Shown here: positions 49,678 through 58,036 of the stretch, piece after piece
Position numbering within the stretch: position 1 is the first letter of the stretch
Layout of the letters: each line of letters begins with the position of its first letter
Translations under genes and position numbers: made by a program
NCBI GenBank assembly: GCA_002328745.1
Contig: DCVQ01000025.1
Span: forward strand, 69,881 to 133,880
Direction of reading: 5' to 3'
Origin: Actinobacteria bacterium UBA2184
GTDB lineage: Bacteria; Actinomycetota; Coriobacteriia; Anaerosomatales; Anaerosomataceae
DNA: 64,000 bases
Notes under the pieces: generated by a model
Told to the model about the DNA's origin: nothing
Database searches by the model: none
Seen by the model: the letters and a program-made list of their open reading frames with translations, nothing else

Positions 49678-50922
49678 ATGATCGTCGAGACACAGAACGG
49701 CAGTTTCATGGTGCGGCCGAGTCGCACCATGAAGAGACCGTCCCTGGGTACGTTCGCCGCGAGAGCGGCGGCGCAGCCGTTGGACCAGGCGGCCCGCGTT
49801 TGGCTTGACGCAGCCCTCACCAGCAGGCACCGCGAGCCCTTCAGCGCGTTGCTCGACAGGTGGGCAGAATGGCGTGGCCTGGTCGAGCCCAGGAGGGGCA
49901 CAAAGTGCGCCGCAGCGGACGACGAGGCTGCGCTGGAGTTCGAGCACCAGCTCAGAGACGCGCACGGGTCGCAGCCGGCTGCCGAGGTTGTGCCGAAGCT
50001 GGCGAACGTCATCGCGAGCGGGCGGCCGGGCGAGAGACGACAGCGAGAAACCTACACGCGCCAGATACTCCGCATCGCTCAGGCCTGTGGCTACACCGAC
50101 GTACCACGCGTCACGGCGTGCCCTCAGACTCGAACAGACCCGACAGAGGTGAGCCGGCTCCTCGCGGAGGCGGAACGCCCGCCCGGGGACAATCAGAACG
50201 AGAAGAGGCCCAAGTGGTTCCGGCTCGCTCTGTACTTGATCGCTGGCGTCGGACTCAGAGTCTCCGAGGTCTTGGCCCTACACTGGGCAGACGTTGACTT
50301 ACAGAACCAGGCCCTGGCCGTGCGGCGCTGCTACGCGTCCAAGAAGCGAACTGTGGACGACAGGGTCGTCGTTGTATGGTCAATAGAAGAAGTATCTGCC
50401 TTTCAGTGTCGATCCGTACTCTACGGCAGGGCGGCTTTTGGCTTAGGACCGCACATCCATCGCCTCCTCACTGAAATCGCCGAGGAACGAGGTCTAGTGA
50501 CCTCCGCAGGGGCCCAACTGCCGCCGGCTGCGCCCTACCCGATCGGAGCAGACGAAAGCAGCGAGGTGTTCCAGCGCTACTGCGAACGGCAGCTGGTGTT
50601 CACAACCAAGCACCAACCCCCAAAACCGAGTGGCACTCCGAAGAGCGCCAGGGAGGCAGCTAGATGGCATCCCCTCACTCCCAGCAAGGGGGCCCTCAAC
50701 ACGGCCTTCCGCAGACTGCGCGACAAGGCGGACTCATCGCTGCAGTTGTACGCCCTGCGTTACGCCTGCGTGGATGCGTTGCGGGCCTCGATGCCCACGA
50801 CCGATCCTGATGAGAATGCTGAAGCCTGGAGACCGTTCGTCAGACAGTACCTCGGCCTCGCGAGCGCGACCGATGCGATGCGAAACATCGGCCAACTTGA
50901 GGGGATCGCGAATGAACCCTAG
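49678..50922 (+). CDS. Tyrosine-recombinase homologue lacking the nucleophile
   Basis: A 414-residue protein with the recombinase catalytic-domain layout. Box I is intact (GVGLRVSEVLALHWADVDL, Arg194). Box II reads LYALRYACVD, keeping Arg but with Tyr for His. The last box, LGLASATDAMRNIG, has Leu for His and Asn where the nucleophilic Tyr of MRY should be. Strand exchange should therefore be impossible, but DNA binding may remain. An insert of about 100 residues separates box I and II. ATG at 49678 follows AGGAG. The gene overlaps the next radical SAM gene by 11 bp, so it heads that operon. Confidence 0.78.
   Translation: MIVETQNGSFMVRPSRTMKRPSLGTFAARAAAQPLDQAARVWLDAALTSRHREPFSALLDRWAEWRGLVEPRRGTKCAAADDEAALEFEHQLRDAHGSQPAAEVVPKLANVIASGRPGERRQRETYTRQILRIAQACGYTDVPRVTACPQTRTDPTEVSRLLAEAERPPGDNQNEKRPKWFRLALYLIAGVGLRVSEVLALHWADVDLQNQALAVRRCYASKKRTVDDRVVVVWSIEEVSAFQCRSVLYGRAAFGLGPHIHRLLTEIAEERGLVTSAGAQLPPAAPYPIGADESSEVFQRYCERQLVFTTKHQPPKPSGTPKSAREAARWHPLTPSKGALNTAFRRLRDKADSSLQLYALRYACVDALRASMPTTDPDENAEAWRPFVRQYLGLASATDAMRNIGQLEGIANEP
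49705..49733. promoter_or_regulatory. Perfect 11-bp inverted repeat at the start of the recombinase-like gene
   Basis: TTCATGGTGCG (49705-49715) and CGCACCATGAA (49723-49733) are separated by GCCGAGT. It lies 27-55 bases inside the coding region, a position suited to an operator or an mRNA hairpin that limits translation. Confidence 0.6.
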
Positions 50923-52258
50923 GCCTCCTACGCGCATCCTCCTAGTCCACCCGGGCGTATCCGATTCACCGCTCGCTCTGCCGTACGCGCCGTGGGGAGC
51001 GCTGTCTCTGGCGCAAGCTTTGCGCGGCAACGGCCACGAAGTCACGGTACTTGACCTTGTGGGACAAGACGCTCGGAAGAGTATCCGGGAAGCGGTCGAG
51101 GACCTTGTCCCGGATGTTGTCGGCTTCACCGGCAAGATGGGGGTGGCTGCTCGACGGATGCGCGAGATGATTGACGAGCTGCGTGCCGTCCGGCCTATGA
51201 CGCGCATAGCCGTCGGCGGTCCTCTCGTCTCCGCCTTCCCTGACTCGTCACTCGCGCTCTGGAAGGGCGTCGACGCGATCTTCCTCGGCGAGGCTGAGGC
51301 TTCATTTGCGCGCTGGGTCGATGAGGGGTGTGACCGCTCCGGCGTGGTCGAGGCCGAGGAATTCGATCTCGACGCCGTCGGCGTCCCGTGGCAGTGGGAC
51401 CAACTCGCAACGTATGTCATGCCTGCAGGGCTGGCACCTGGTTTCACGGTCCCAACGCTACACATGAGCGGGGCGCGTGGTTGCACACGCCGCTGTAGCT
51501 TCTGCTATCTCGCCACACACCTCCCGCGGGGCGGGTTCAACCCGATCAGCGCCCAGCGCCTGCTAAGCGACCTTGGCGGAATTGCGGAAGCGACCGGTGC
51601 GCGAGGCTTCTGCTTCACCGACGACTGCCTCGTAGACGCCAGCAGGACGGGCATCGACGCCCTCAATGCAGGACTGATAGGCGCTGGCACTCCGTACGAA
51701 CTTGGATGCAGCATTCAACTCAGCCTTCTGGGGGACTCTGCCCTCTTGCGGCGAATGTATGACGCCGGCTTCCGCTACCTGTACGTGGGCGCGGAATCGG
51801 CCAGCGCCGCAGTCAGGAAGCGACTCGGCAAAGACGACGCAGGAAACCGAGCGGCCGAGCTGCTCCACGGTGCGACCAACCTCGGCTACTTCGTGCAGTG
51901 CTCCGTCGGCCTCGGGTGGCCGGGCGAGACCGAGGCGGAGGCGAATACGACGCTTGAACTCGTGGAGAACGTCAACGATGTCCTCTTCGACACCTTCCGG
52001 TTCCTTCCGCTTCCGGGCACGCCCGTCTTCAGCCAGCTTGTTGACCGCGGCGAGCTGCATGTCGCGAAGGTCCAACTGCCCTTCATGGACTTCGGCGACA
52101 ACGACTTGAACCTGACATCCATGGACGATGACACGTTGAACCATGCTTGGGAGCAGCTGCTCAGGCTTAGGGATGAGCGTTACTTCGCACTGTCGCCTCA
52201 GGAGATCGCAGCGCACGCAACGGCAGGGTGCGCTACACAGGTGGCGGGCCCGCGATGA
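50912..52258 (+). CDS. B12-binding-type radical SAM enzyme
   Basis: A 448-residue protein. The N-terminal 140 residues have the B12-binding fold pattern (ILLVHPGVSDSPLALPYAPWG, VPDVVGFTGKMG, IAVGGPLVSAFPDSSL) but no DxHxxG, so cobalamin would bind base-off without a His ligand or not at all. Radical SAM motif: C191-TRR-C195-SF-C198. The C-terminal half resembles the HemN/MiaB-like barrel (YLYVGAESASAAVRKRLGK, CSVGLGWPGETEAE). Such enzymes methylate or rearrange unactivated carbons. ATG at 50912 behind GAGGGG. Confidence 0.88.
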   Translation: MNPRPPTRILLVHPGVSDSPLALPYAPWGALSLAQALRGNGHEVTVLDLVGQDARKSIREAVEDLVPDVVGFTGKMGVAARRMREMIDELRAVRPMTRIAVGGPLVSAFPDSSLALWKGVDAIFLGEAEASFARWVDEGCDRSGVVEAEEFDLDAVGVPWQWDQLATYVMPAGLAPGFTVPTLHMSGARGCTRRCSFCYLATHLPRGGFNPISAQRLLSDLGGIAEATGARGFCFTDDCLVDASRTGIDALNAGLIGAGTPYELGCSIQLSLLGDSALLRRMYDAGFRYLYVGAESASAAVRKRLGKDDAGNRAAELLHGATNLGYFVQCSVGLGWPGETEAEANTTLELVENVNDVLFDTFRFLPLPGTPVFSQLVDRGELHVAKVQLPFMDFGDNDLNLTSMDDDTLNHAWEQLLRLRDERYFALSPQEIAAHATAGCATQVAGPR

Positions 52259-54528
52259 AGGTTCTGATCTCAGGCATGTACGCCGGACCCAACCCCTCTC
52301 CTGGGGTCAGCATCTCAGAGTGCGTGAGATCGGCGTATCCCGAGGCGCGAGTGGTGGGAATCGACTACACCGATCGCAACACCGGCCTTCACTGGAAGAC
52401 CTTCGATGAGATAGAGATACAGCGCCCCTGGAATCAGATCGACGCTGATCAGTACGCCGAGTACCTGACGGCTCTCCTGGACGGAGACGCCTACTGGCTT
52501 TCCGGCTTGGATCTCGAGATATGGTGGATGGCGGAGAGGGGGCTCGACAGTGCCAAGGGCGCCCTCATCCCGTCGCTCGACGCACTTCGGGCCACAGCAC
52601 GCAATAACCTGCCCGAGCTCGACCATCCACTGGGCTACGTACCTGAGAGCATCAGCATCCGGGAGAGCGACTGGGACCTGCACGCATTCCTGCGCGCCTC
52701 GGGTTGGAAGGCCTGGATGAAGGGTCCCCACTACGACGCCCTGCCGATACGGCGCTGGTCGGACGTCGAGGAAGCACGTCGTCAGTTGACACAGCGCTGG
52801 GGTGACGTCGAGTTCTTCGTCCAGAAGCATGTTCAGGGCGAAGAAGAATGCGTCGCCTTCTGCGCCTACCAGGGTGAACTGCTCGACGCTGTCCACATGA
52901 AGAAGCACTCGCAATCGCGGGAGGGCAAGACCTGGGCCGGACGAGTGACTGAGCCCGATGCAGCCCTTAGGACATGGCTCTCCCGACGGATCGCTGAGGT
53001 GAATTGGACCGGCGGTGGCGAGCTTGAGTTTGTGCGAGACGCGTCTGGGCGTCTGGCGCTGCTCGAGTGGAACCCACACTTCTCCGCTTGGATCCACGGG
53101 GCCGTATTCGCGGGACGCAACCTGCCTGGGCTGCTGCTGCAAGCCGCGTCCAATGCGCCGATGACTCACCCGGAACGCCAAGGCGAGTACTTTGCCCGCG
53201 TTGTTGTCGAGACTCCTTGTCGAGATGAGTTCCCGCCGCCCCCTCCAAGACCGAGTGGGCCGCATCCCTCCGAAGCGTACGGCAAGGCGCCGAGCGGAGT
53301 CGTGGAACTCGCTGGTCAGTTGCAGGCCGGCGGGGGACCAGTCGTCTCGAGAGGCAGAACCGAGCCACCTGCGACCCCTGAGATCGACACACGCCTGCTC
53401 GCGTCGCTCCGCACCCAGGTAGCAGACCTACAGTCTGGTCAGACGCCGAAAAGGGTCTTGCTCGCTGACTATGCGGAGGAAGGCTTCGCGGCCAGTGCCG
53501 CGGCAGCAAGACTCGCCTCTAGCGGCCGTTGCGAGGTTAAGCTCGCGTACAGCCTGAAGACAAACCCTGGTCCGCGACTCCTTTCGATGGCCCTGCAGCA
53601 CGGCTTCTCGGCCGAGGTCATCAGCGCCGCAGAGTATGGCGCGGCATCTGCTGCGGGGTTCTCGCCCGAGCGCATCGTCATGAACGGCCCTGCCAAGACC
53701 TGGCCCAAGGAACTCGGCGTGCGCGCCTACGCAGCAGGGCTCTCATTCGCTGACTCGATCGAAGAGCTTGAGACCGCGCTTTCGGCGGATACACCGCAAT
53801 CCGGCGGCAACGCGAGCTTGATCGGACTCCGTCTGCGACCGCCGCGTACACGTTCCCGCTTCGGGATCGATGTTGGTGCTTTCGACGTGTTCGACCGCTG
53901 CGCTCGCATGCTCTCCGAATCACCCCGTGAGTTCGAAGTCGCGGTTCACTTCCATATCGCCGCGCACGCTGTCGGTGCAAGTGACTGGTTCGACCTGCTC
54001 GACGCAGTCTCGCGCTGGGCCCGTACGCTGCAGGACGTGTCCGGGCACGCCGTCACCACGCTTGATCTCGGGGGCGGGTGGTTCCCCGAGGATTGGCGCG
54101 ACGTCTTGCTGCCAGCACTCCCCTCGGTAATCACTCGATGTGAAGAGGCACTACCACAATTGCGACATGTGTACTTGGAGCCCGGACGCGCACTTGCCCA
54201 GGAATCCAGCGCGCTGCTGACTCGAGTGCTCCAACGGCGCCATGGCGAACAGCTCGACGAGATTGTAGTCGACGCCTCGATCGCAGAAGTGCCGAATGCA
54301 TGGCACTACCCCCACCGGCTCCTGAAGCTCACTAACGGCGAATGGGTCCCGGTGGGCAAAGGGAACACAAGAATTCTCGGCCGCTCGTGCATGGAGGAGG
54401 ACATCCTCGCGACGTCCGCGGCGCTAGATGCCTCAGAGGGCGACCTGCTGGCCATACTCGATTGCGGAGCATACGACTCGAGCATGGCGTATGCATTTGG
54501 ACAGGGGGCGAGCGGTGGACCTGTCTAG
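52255..54528 (+). CDS. Fusion of ATP-grasp ligase and PLP-dependent decarboxylase (DapDC/ODC-like)
   Basis: A 757-residue fusion. Residues 1-320 look like an ATP-grasp enzyme: DVEFFVQKHVQGEEECVAF, then GGGELEFVRD and LEWNPHFSAW, which supply metal ligands. A Pro-rich linker (326-375) follows. Residues 380-757 are a fold III decarboxylase: Lys435 in LAYSLKTNPGP binds PLP, with LDLGGGWFP, LEPGRALAQES and GRSCMEED, the Cys of the second subunit site. Together they suggest amide-bond formation on, and decarboxylation of, an amino acid. ATG at 52255 overlaps the previous stop (ATGA). Confidence 0.85.
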   Translation: MKVLISGMYAGPNPSPGVSISECVRSAYPEARVVGIDYTDRNTGLHWKTFDEIEIQRPWNQIDADQYAEYLTALLDGDAYWLSGLDLEIWWMAERGLDSAKGALIPSLDALRATARNNLPELDHPLGYVPESISIRESDWDLHAFLRASGWKAWMKGPHYDALPIRRWSDVEEARRQLTQRWGDVEFFVQKHVQGEEECVAFCAYQGELLDAVHMKKHSQSREGKTWAGRVTEPDAALRTWLSRRIAEVNWTGGGELEFVRDASGRLALLEWNPHFSAWIHGAVFAGRNLPGLLLQAASNAPMTHPERQGEYFARVVVETPCRDEFPPPPPRPSGPHPSEAYGKAPSGVVELAGQLQAGGGPVVSRGRTEPPATPEIDTRLLASLRTQVADLQSGQTPKRVLLADYAEEGFAASAAAARLASSGRCEVKLAYSLKTNPGPRLLSMALQHGFSAEVISAAEYGAASAAGFSPERIVMNGPAKTWPKELGVRAYAAGLSFADSIEELETALSADTPQSGGNASLIGLRLRPPRTRSRFGIDVGAFDVFDRCARMLSESPREFEVAVHFHIAAHAVGASDWFDLLDAVSRWARTLQDVSGHAVTTLDLGGGWFPEDWRDVLLPALPSVITRCEEALPQLRHVYLEPGRALAQESSALLTRVLQRRHGEQLDEIVVDASIAEVPNAWHYPHRLLKLTNGEWVPVGKGNTRILGRSCMEEDILATSAALDASEGDLLAILDCGAYDSSMAYAFGQGASGGPV

Positions 54529-56269
54529 CTTCCTCGGAGAATGGAACGAGGTTCCCGCCTCAACGATCGCGCACCATGGGCGCGAGTGTTGCGACCGCGC
54601 CCTGGCCTGGTTCGAATCCATGGATGCTGCGGGCCGCGGAGAGGCCCCGGACTCAATCCCCCCGCTGTGGCTCGGCCAGCAGTACGCATGGGGGCCGCAC
54701 GCCTGGCCAATTCACTGGTGTGAAGCCGCAGCCGCAGACCATCTGGACTGCGGTGCACTCGCCGCTGTGGCTGCTCACTTGATGCAGCGACGCGGCTGTG
54801 CGGTGGTTCGCGTGCAGCTCGTCGAGATGTTCAGCAGCCAGAATGTGGACTGCTGGTCCGCGCTCTGGCAGCGAGCGGACCTCCCCTGTGAGTGGGCAGC
54901 GAATGACATTGTGTACCACGAGGCCGTCGGGCTGGTCGATTCGGAGACCCTGCGCATTTGGGACCCAACAGACGCCCGTTGGCTCGACCCTGACGAACCA
55001 CGGGTCTATGGTTCGGCCCACGCGATACGAATCACATCCGAAGGCGACATGCCCTGCAAAGTGCGATGGGGCAATAACACTGTCGCAACCGGGGAATGGT
55101 TCGTCCTGCACCCACAAACACGCAGTGGAGCAATAGCGGCGGCGACCCGCCGAATCGCCCGTATGATGCGTGAGATCCGAGCGCAGCACCCGTGGGATGC
55201 GGCAGAGGACTCCGAGGGCGGCTACTTCCCGGTTCCAGTCGCGGTCGAGGGCCGACCTGTTGAGATGCCACTGGCATGGCTGGGTACGACGGGTTGCTCT
55301 TGGGCTCGACAGGGGGGGTGCACGGTATGTGACTACGGCGGCTACGACGGCGAAGTGCCTTCGGAGCAGTTGGTTGCGCAGGCCCGCAAGCTCCTCTCGG
55401 AGTTCGACGGTCAGCCCGCGATCCAGTTGTCAGCGCTCGGGTCGTTCTTCGATGACAAGGAACTGCCGGCTGACGTGCGTGTGAGCATCCTGACGGCCGT
55501 CAGTGCGCACCCAAGCATCCGAATGCTTGCTGTAGAAGCGCGTGCCGACCAGATCAGCCGTGCCAAGGTCCGAGACGCGGTGGAGATGCTCAGCCCTCAC
55601 TGCCGATTGGAGATCGGCCTGGGCTTGGAGAGCGCGGATGACGGGGTGCGCAACCTCTGCATCAACAAGGGCCTACTTCTCACAACGTACGAGCGCGCCG
55701 TAGACGATATCGCGCGAGCAGGCGCCTCGCACTTGGCCCACGTGCTTCTGAAGCCACCATTTCTCACTGAAGCCGAGGCGGTCGACGACGCCGTGAGAAC
55801 GATCCAGTACGCGGCCACATTCGAGCCATCGAGCATCGTGTTGATGGCGGCGAACGTGAAGTCCGGAACGCTTCTTGGCGAACTGCACCTTCTCGGCAAG
55901 TACAGGGCTCCGTGGCTCTGGTCTGTGCTGGAGGTCCTGTCCAGAGTCGACGCGCAAGTGCGCGACCGGGTGCTCGTATACGGATTCCGTTGCGGCATGC
56001 CAATGCTTGAGACGGGACACAACTGTCCCTCGTGCACACCTACGGTGCGCGAACTCATCGACCGGTTCGACGCGGACCGAGATTGGGGGCACATTGAGGC
56101 CGCCATGGCTATCGAGTGCGGATGCAAGGAAGACTGGCTGGCGGACATGGCCCGCGGCGACACTCGGCCCCTCATCGACCGAGTGAATTCGTTCTGCGAT
56201 GAGTGGGAGAACACACACGCCGCAGACCAGAATGGTGACCCCCAACCCCACTGTGGAGCGCCGAGATGA
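54515..56269 (+). CDS. Radical SAM enzyme (TIGR01210/RaSEA-like) with N-terminal Cys-protease-like domain
   Basis: A 584-residue protein. Residues 1-200 contain Cys79 (LDCGALAAVA), His135 (YHEAVGLVD) and Asp150 (IWDPTDARWLD), spaced like a transglutaminase/papain-type triad. The radical SAM part begins at about 250 with C261-x7-C269-x2-C272 (CSWARQGGCTVCDYGG), the signature of the archaeosine-associated RaSEA/TIGR01210 group. It keeps GLESADDGVRNLCINKG and, near the end, HNCPSC. Start GTG at 54515 with GGGGG upstream; it overlaps the fusion gene by 14 bp. It may act on an amide or ester intermediate bound through Cys79. Confidence 0.8.
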   Translation: MDLSSFLGEWNEVPASTIAHHGRECCDRALAWFESMDAAGRGEAPDSIPPLWLGQQYAWGPHAWPIHWCEAAAADHLDCGALAAVAAHLMQRRGCAVVRVQLVEMFSSQNVDCWSALWQRADLPCEWAANDIVYHEAVGLVDSETLRIWDPTDARWLDPDEPRVYGSAHAIRITSEGDMPCKVRWGNNTVATGEWFVLHPQTRSGAIAAATRRIARMMREIRAQHPWDAAEDSEGGYFPVPVAVEGRPVEMPLAWLGTTGCSWARQGGCTVCDYGGYDGEVPSEQLVAQARKLLSEFDGQPAIQLSALGSFFDDKELPADVRVSILTAVSAHPSIRMLAVEARADQISRAKVRDAVEMLSPHCRLEIGLGLESADDGVRNLCINKGLLLTTYERAVDDIARAGASHLAHVLLKPPFLTEAEAVDDAVRTIQYAATFEPSSIVLMAANVKSGTLLGELHLLGKYRAPWLWSVLEVLSRVDAQVRDRVLVYGFRCGMPMLETGHNCPSCTPTVRELIDRFDADRDWGHIEAAMAIECGCKEDWLADMARGDTRPLIDRVNSFCDEWENTHAADQNGDPQPHCGAPR

Positions 56270-56745
56270 TCTATGGCAAGTTTGGTCGTTCATTTGATGA
56301 GTGGGCGGCCGCCGAGAGGGCCAAGCGCAATCTCACAAGGGTCCTCGGCACGGATCACGGCGACGTCGTCTTCAGCTACGTTGTCGAGTTCTCGCCCGAC
56401 CAGCTTCGCGCGTCGTGGTTCCTTGAGCGCCTCAATCGGCCCTGGTATGCAACTCCCACTTGGCTAGGCGAGACACTCGCCCCGCACGTCGAGGGATTGT
56501 GCGCGATCACGGATGATTCGTGCGTTCTGTACGTGGGTAGCATCGCTGCCCTCGCGGACGTACGTAGCCTGACGGATGAGGGTGGGCAGGACGCTCGCGA
56601 CGAGGTACTCAAAGTGGAGGACCGGATACTCAACGCACTGCGGCAAGGGCAAACGCTCACCGCCTGGCGCTCTGCGGAGAAGGACCCCCAGTTCCTGGCT
56701 GCCCTGATTCAGACCCACCGTCCCGTGTGGACGGTCTCGTCCTGA
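56266..56745 (+). CDS. Small protein of unknown function
   Basis: A 159-residue soluble protein, ATGA-coupled to the previous gene. It has alternating strands and helices (GDVVFSYVVEFSPDQL, DSCVLYVGSIAALADVRSL, RDEVLKVEDRILNAL). CVLYVGS faintly recalls a GIY-YIG motif, but the catalytic Arg and Glu cannot be placed, so I do not call it. No other resemblance. By position it belongs to the pathway. Confidence 0.7.
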   Translation: MIYGKFGRSFDEWAAAERAKRNLTRVLGTDHGDVVFSYVVEFSPDQLRASWFLERLNRPWYATPTWLGETLAPHVEGLCAITDDSCVLYVGSIAALADVRSLTDEGGQDARDEVLKVEDRILNALRQGQTLTAWRSAEKDPQFLAALIQTHRPVWTVSS

Positions 56746-56788
56746 CCAACAGTGTGACCCCCGCCCACGAAGGAGGCACAGACGCCGC

Positions 56789-56843
56789 ATGAGCTCCGAA
56801 AGACACCGCGGCTAGGATGTCGCTCAAGGTTGAACAAGGTTGA
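56789..56843 (+). other. Two consecutive 8-codon minigenes in a 141-bp gap
   Basis: After a strong GAAGGAGG, ATG at 56789 encodes MSSERHRG and stops at 56815. One base later ATG at 56817 encodes MSLKVEQG and stops at 56843. The DNA there also has a direct repeat, AAGGTTGAACAAGGTTGAAGG. They could be leader or attenuator peptides, very short substrates, or chance. Confidence 0.25.
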
Positions 56844-56886
56844 AGGGTGTTGCACGAGCCGGTAGACGCGTTCAAAGGGGTTCTCG

Positions 56887-58035
56887 GTGGATGTCTTGGC
56901 ACAGAATGAAGCATGGGTGCATGCTCCCGCGTGCGCTGGCCCCGAATCGCAGAAGTTCCGAGTGGGGTGGGGAGTGACCTCACGATGCAATATGGGATGT
57001 TCGTTCTGCTACAGCAGGGACTGCCGCGACGAGGGTGAAGACATCGGTTTCTGCGACTGGGCCCATTTCCTGGACCAGAGTCACCTGCTTGTCGAATCAA
57101 TCAACTACGGCACTGGTGAGAACTCCCTTCGTCCCGAGTGGTTTGATCTTGTGTCACTCGTCCGCAGCTCCTACCCATCGATTGGGCAGGCGGTTACTAC
57201 GAACGGCTACCTGTCACAGGCGGCACGGGAATCGACGCACGCGATGCGAGCAATTGAGCAAGGGATTGACGAAGTCGATGTGTCACTTGACTGGGCGCAG
57301 CGTGATGACTTCTGTCATTTCCGGGGACACTCTCGCGCATATGATTGGGTGATGGAAACGCTCGCGCTGTGCGCGGACCTTGGAAAGCGGACGACCATCG
57401 TTCTGATGGGCATCGCGGCGACTCTCAACCCCGCGAACCTTGAAGGGGTGTTCGCAGTAGCCGACAAGTTCCATGCGGATGTACGCATCAACTTGTACCG
57501 GCCGGTGAGCAAGCCCGGTCGGCTCGCACCGCCCTCTCTGGCGCAGGTGATTCGGGCGCTCGACTGGATTTCGTCGAATCACCGCATCCGGGAGATCAGT
57601 GATCCTCTATTCAGCGCGGTGCTCACCTCTGATCGAACCATTGCTGACCCTTCGGGAATCTCAAGCATCCGCATTCTACCCAACGGTAAGATCTGTCCTT
57701 CGACTTATCTCGTCACCAGCGACTTCCACCTCGGAAGCATTCGCAATCTCAATCCGCTTGCGCAGCTGAGGCAAGTGCCGCTCATGCAAACGATTTGCCT
57801 GCGCCAACTGCCTGATGCTTGCGCTGACTGCAGCATCCGATCACGCTGCCTCGGCGGCGCAATCGACCGTCGCTTTCTCTGGTACGGCTCGCTCGATGAG
57901 CGCGATCCGTACTGTCCACTACGCGATGCGTCTGCAGAGAATCCTCGCCTTCGCGACTACACTGTCAGTCCAAGCGGCTTTCAGTCGATTCACGATGGCT
58001 ACCTGCCAACGATGTTCTTCTCGCCAAGGGAGTGA
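56887..58035 (+). CDS. Radical SAM protein with SPASM-like C terminus
   Basis: A 382-residue protein with C-NMG-C-SF-C (CNMGCSFCYSRDC) near residue 35. A short GTGENSL segment stands where GGEP is usual, so it is a variant. A C-terminal Cys set follows (KICPSTYL, CADCSIRSRC, DPYCPL), fitting one or two auxiliary clusters. SPASM enzymes modify peptides or amino acids. GTG at 56887 follows AAAGGGG. The gene ends one base before the next ATG. Confidence 0.87.
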   Translation: MDVLAQNEAWVHAPACAGPESQKFRVGWGVTSRCNMGCSFCYSRDCRDEGEDIGFCDWAHFLDQSHLLVESINYGTGENSLRPEWFDLVSLVRSSYPSIGQAVTTNGYLSQAARESTHAMRAIEQGIDEVDVSLDWAQRDDFCHFRGHSRAYDWVMETLALCADLGKRTTIVLMGIAATLNPANLEGVFAVADKFHADVRINLYRPVSKPGRLAPPSLAQVIRALDWISSNHRIREISDPLFSAVLTSDRTIADPSGISSIRILPNGKICPSTYLVTSDFHLGSIRNLNPLAQLRQVPLMQTICLRQLPDACADCSIRSRCLGGAIDRRFLWYGSLDERDPYCPLRDASAENPRLRDYTVSPSGFQSIHDGYLPTMFFSPRE

Positions 58036-58036
58036 C

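Noticed and set aside
56266..56745. A GIY-YIG nuclease
   Set aside because: Only CVLYVGS resembles the motif; the needed Arg and Glu cannot be placed, so the gene is left as unknown.
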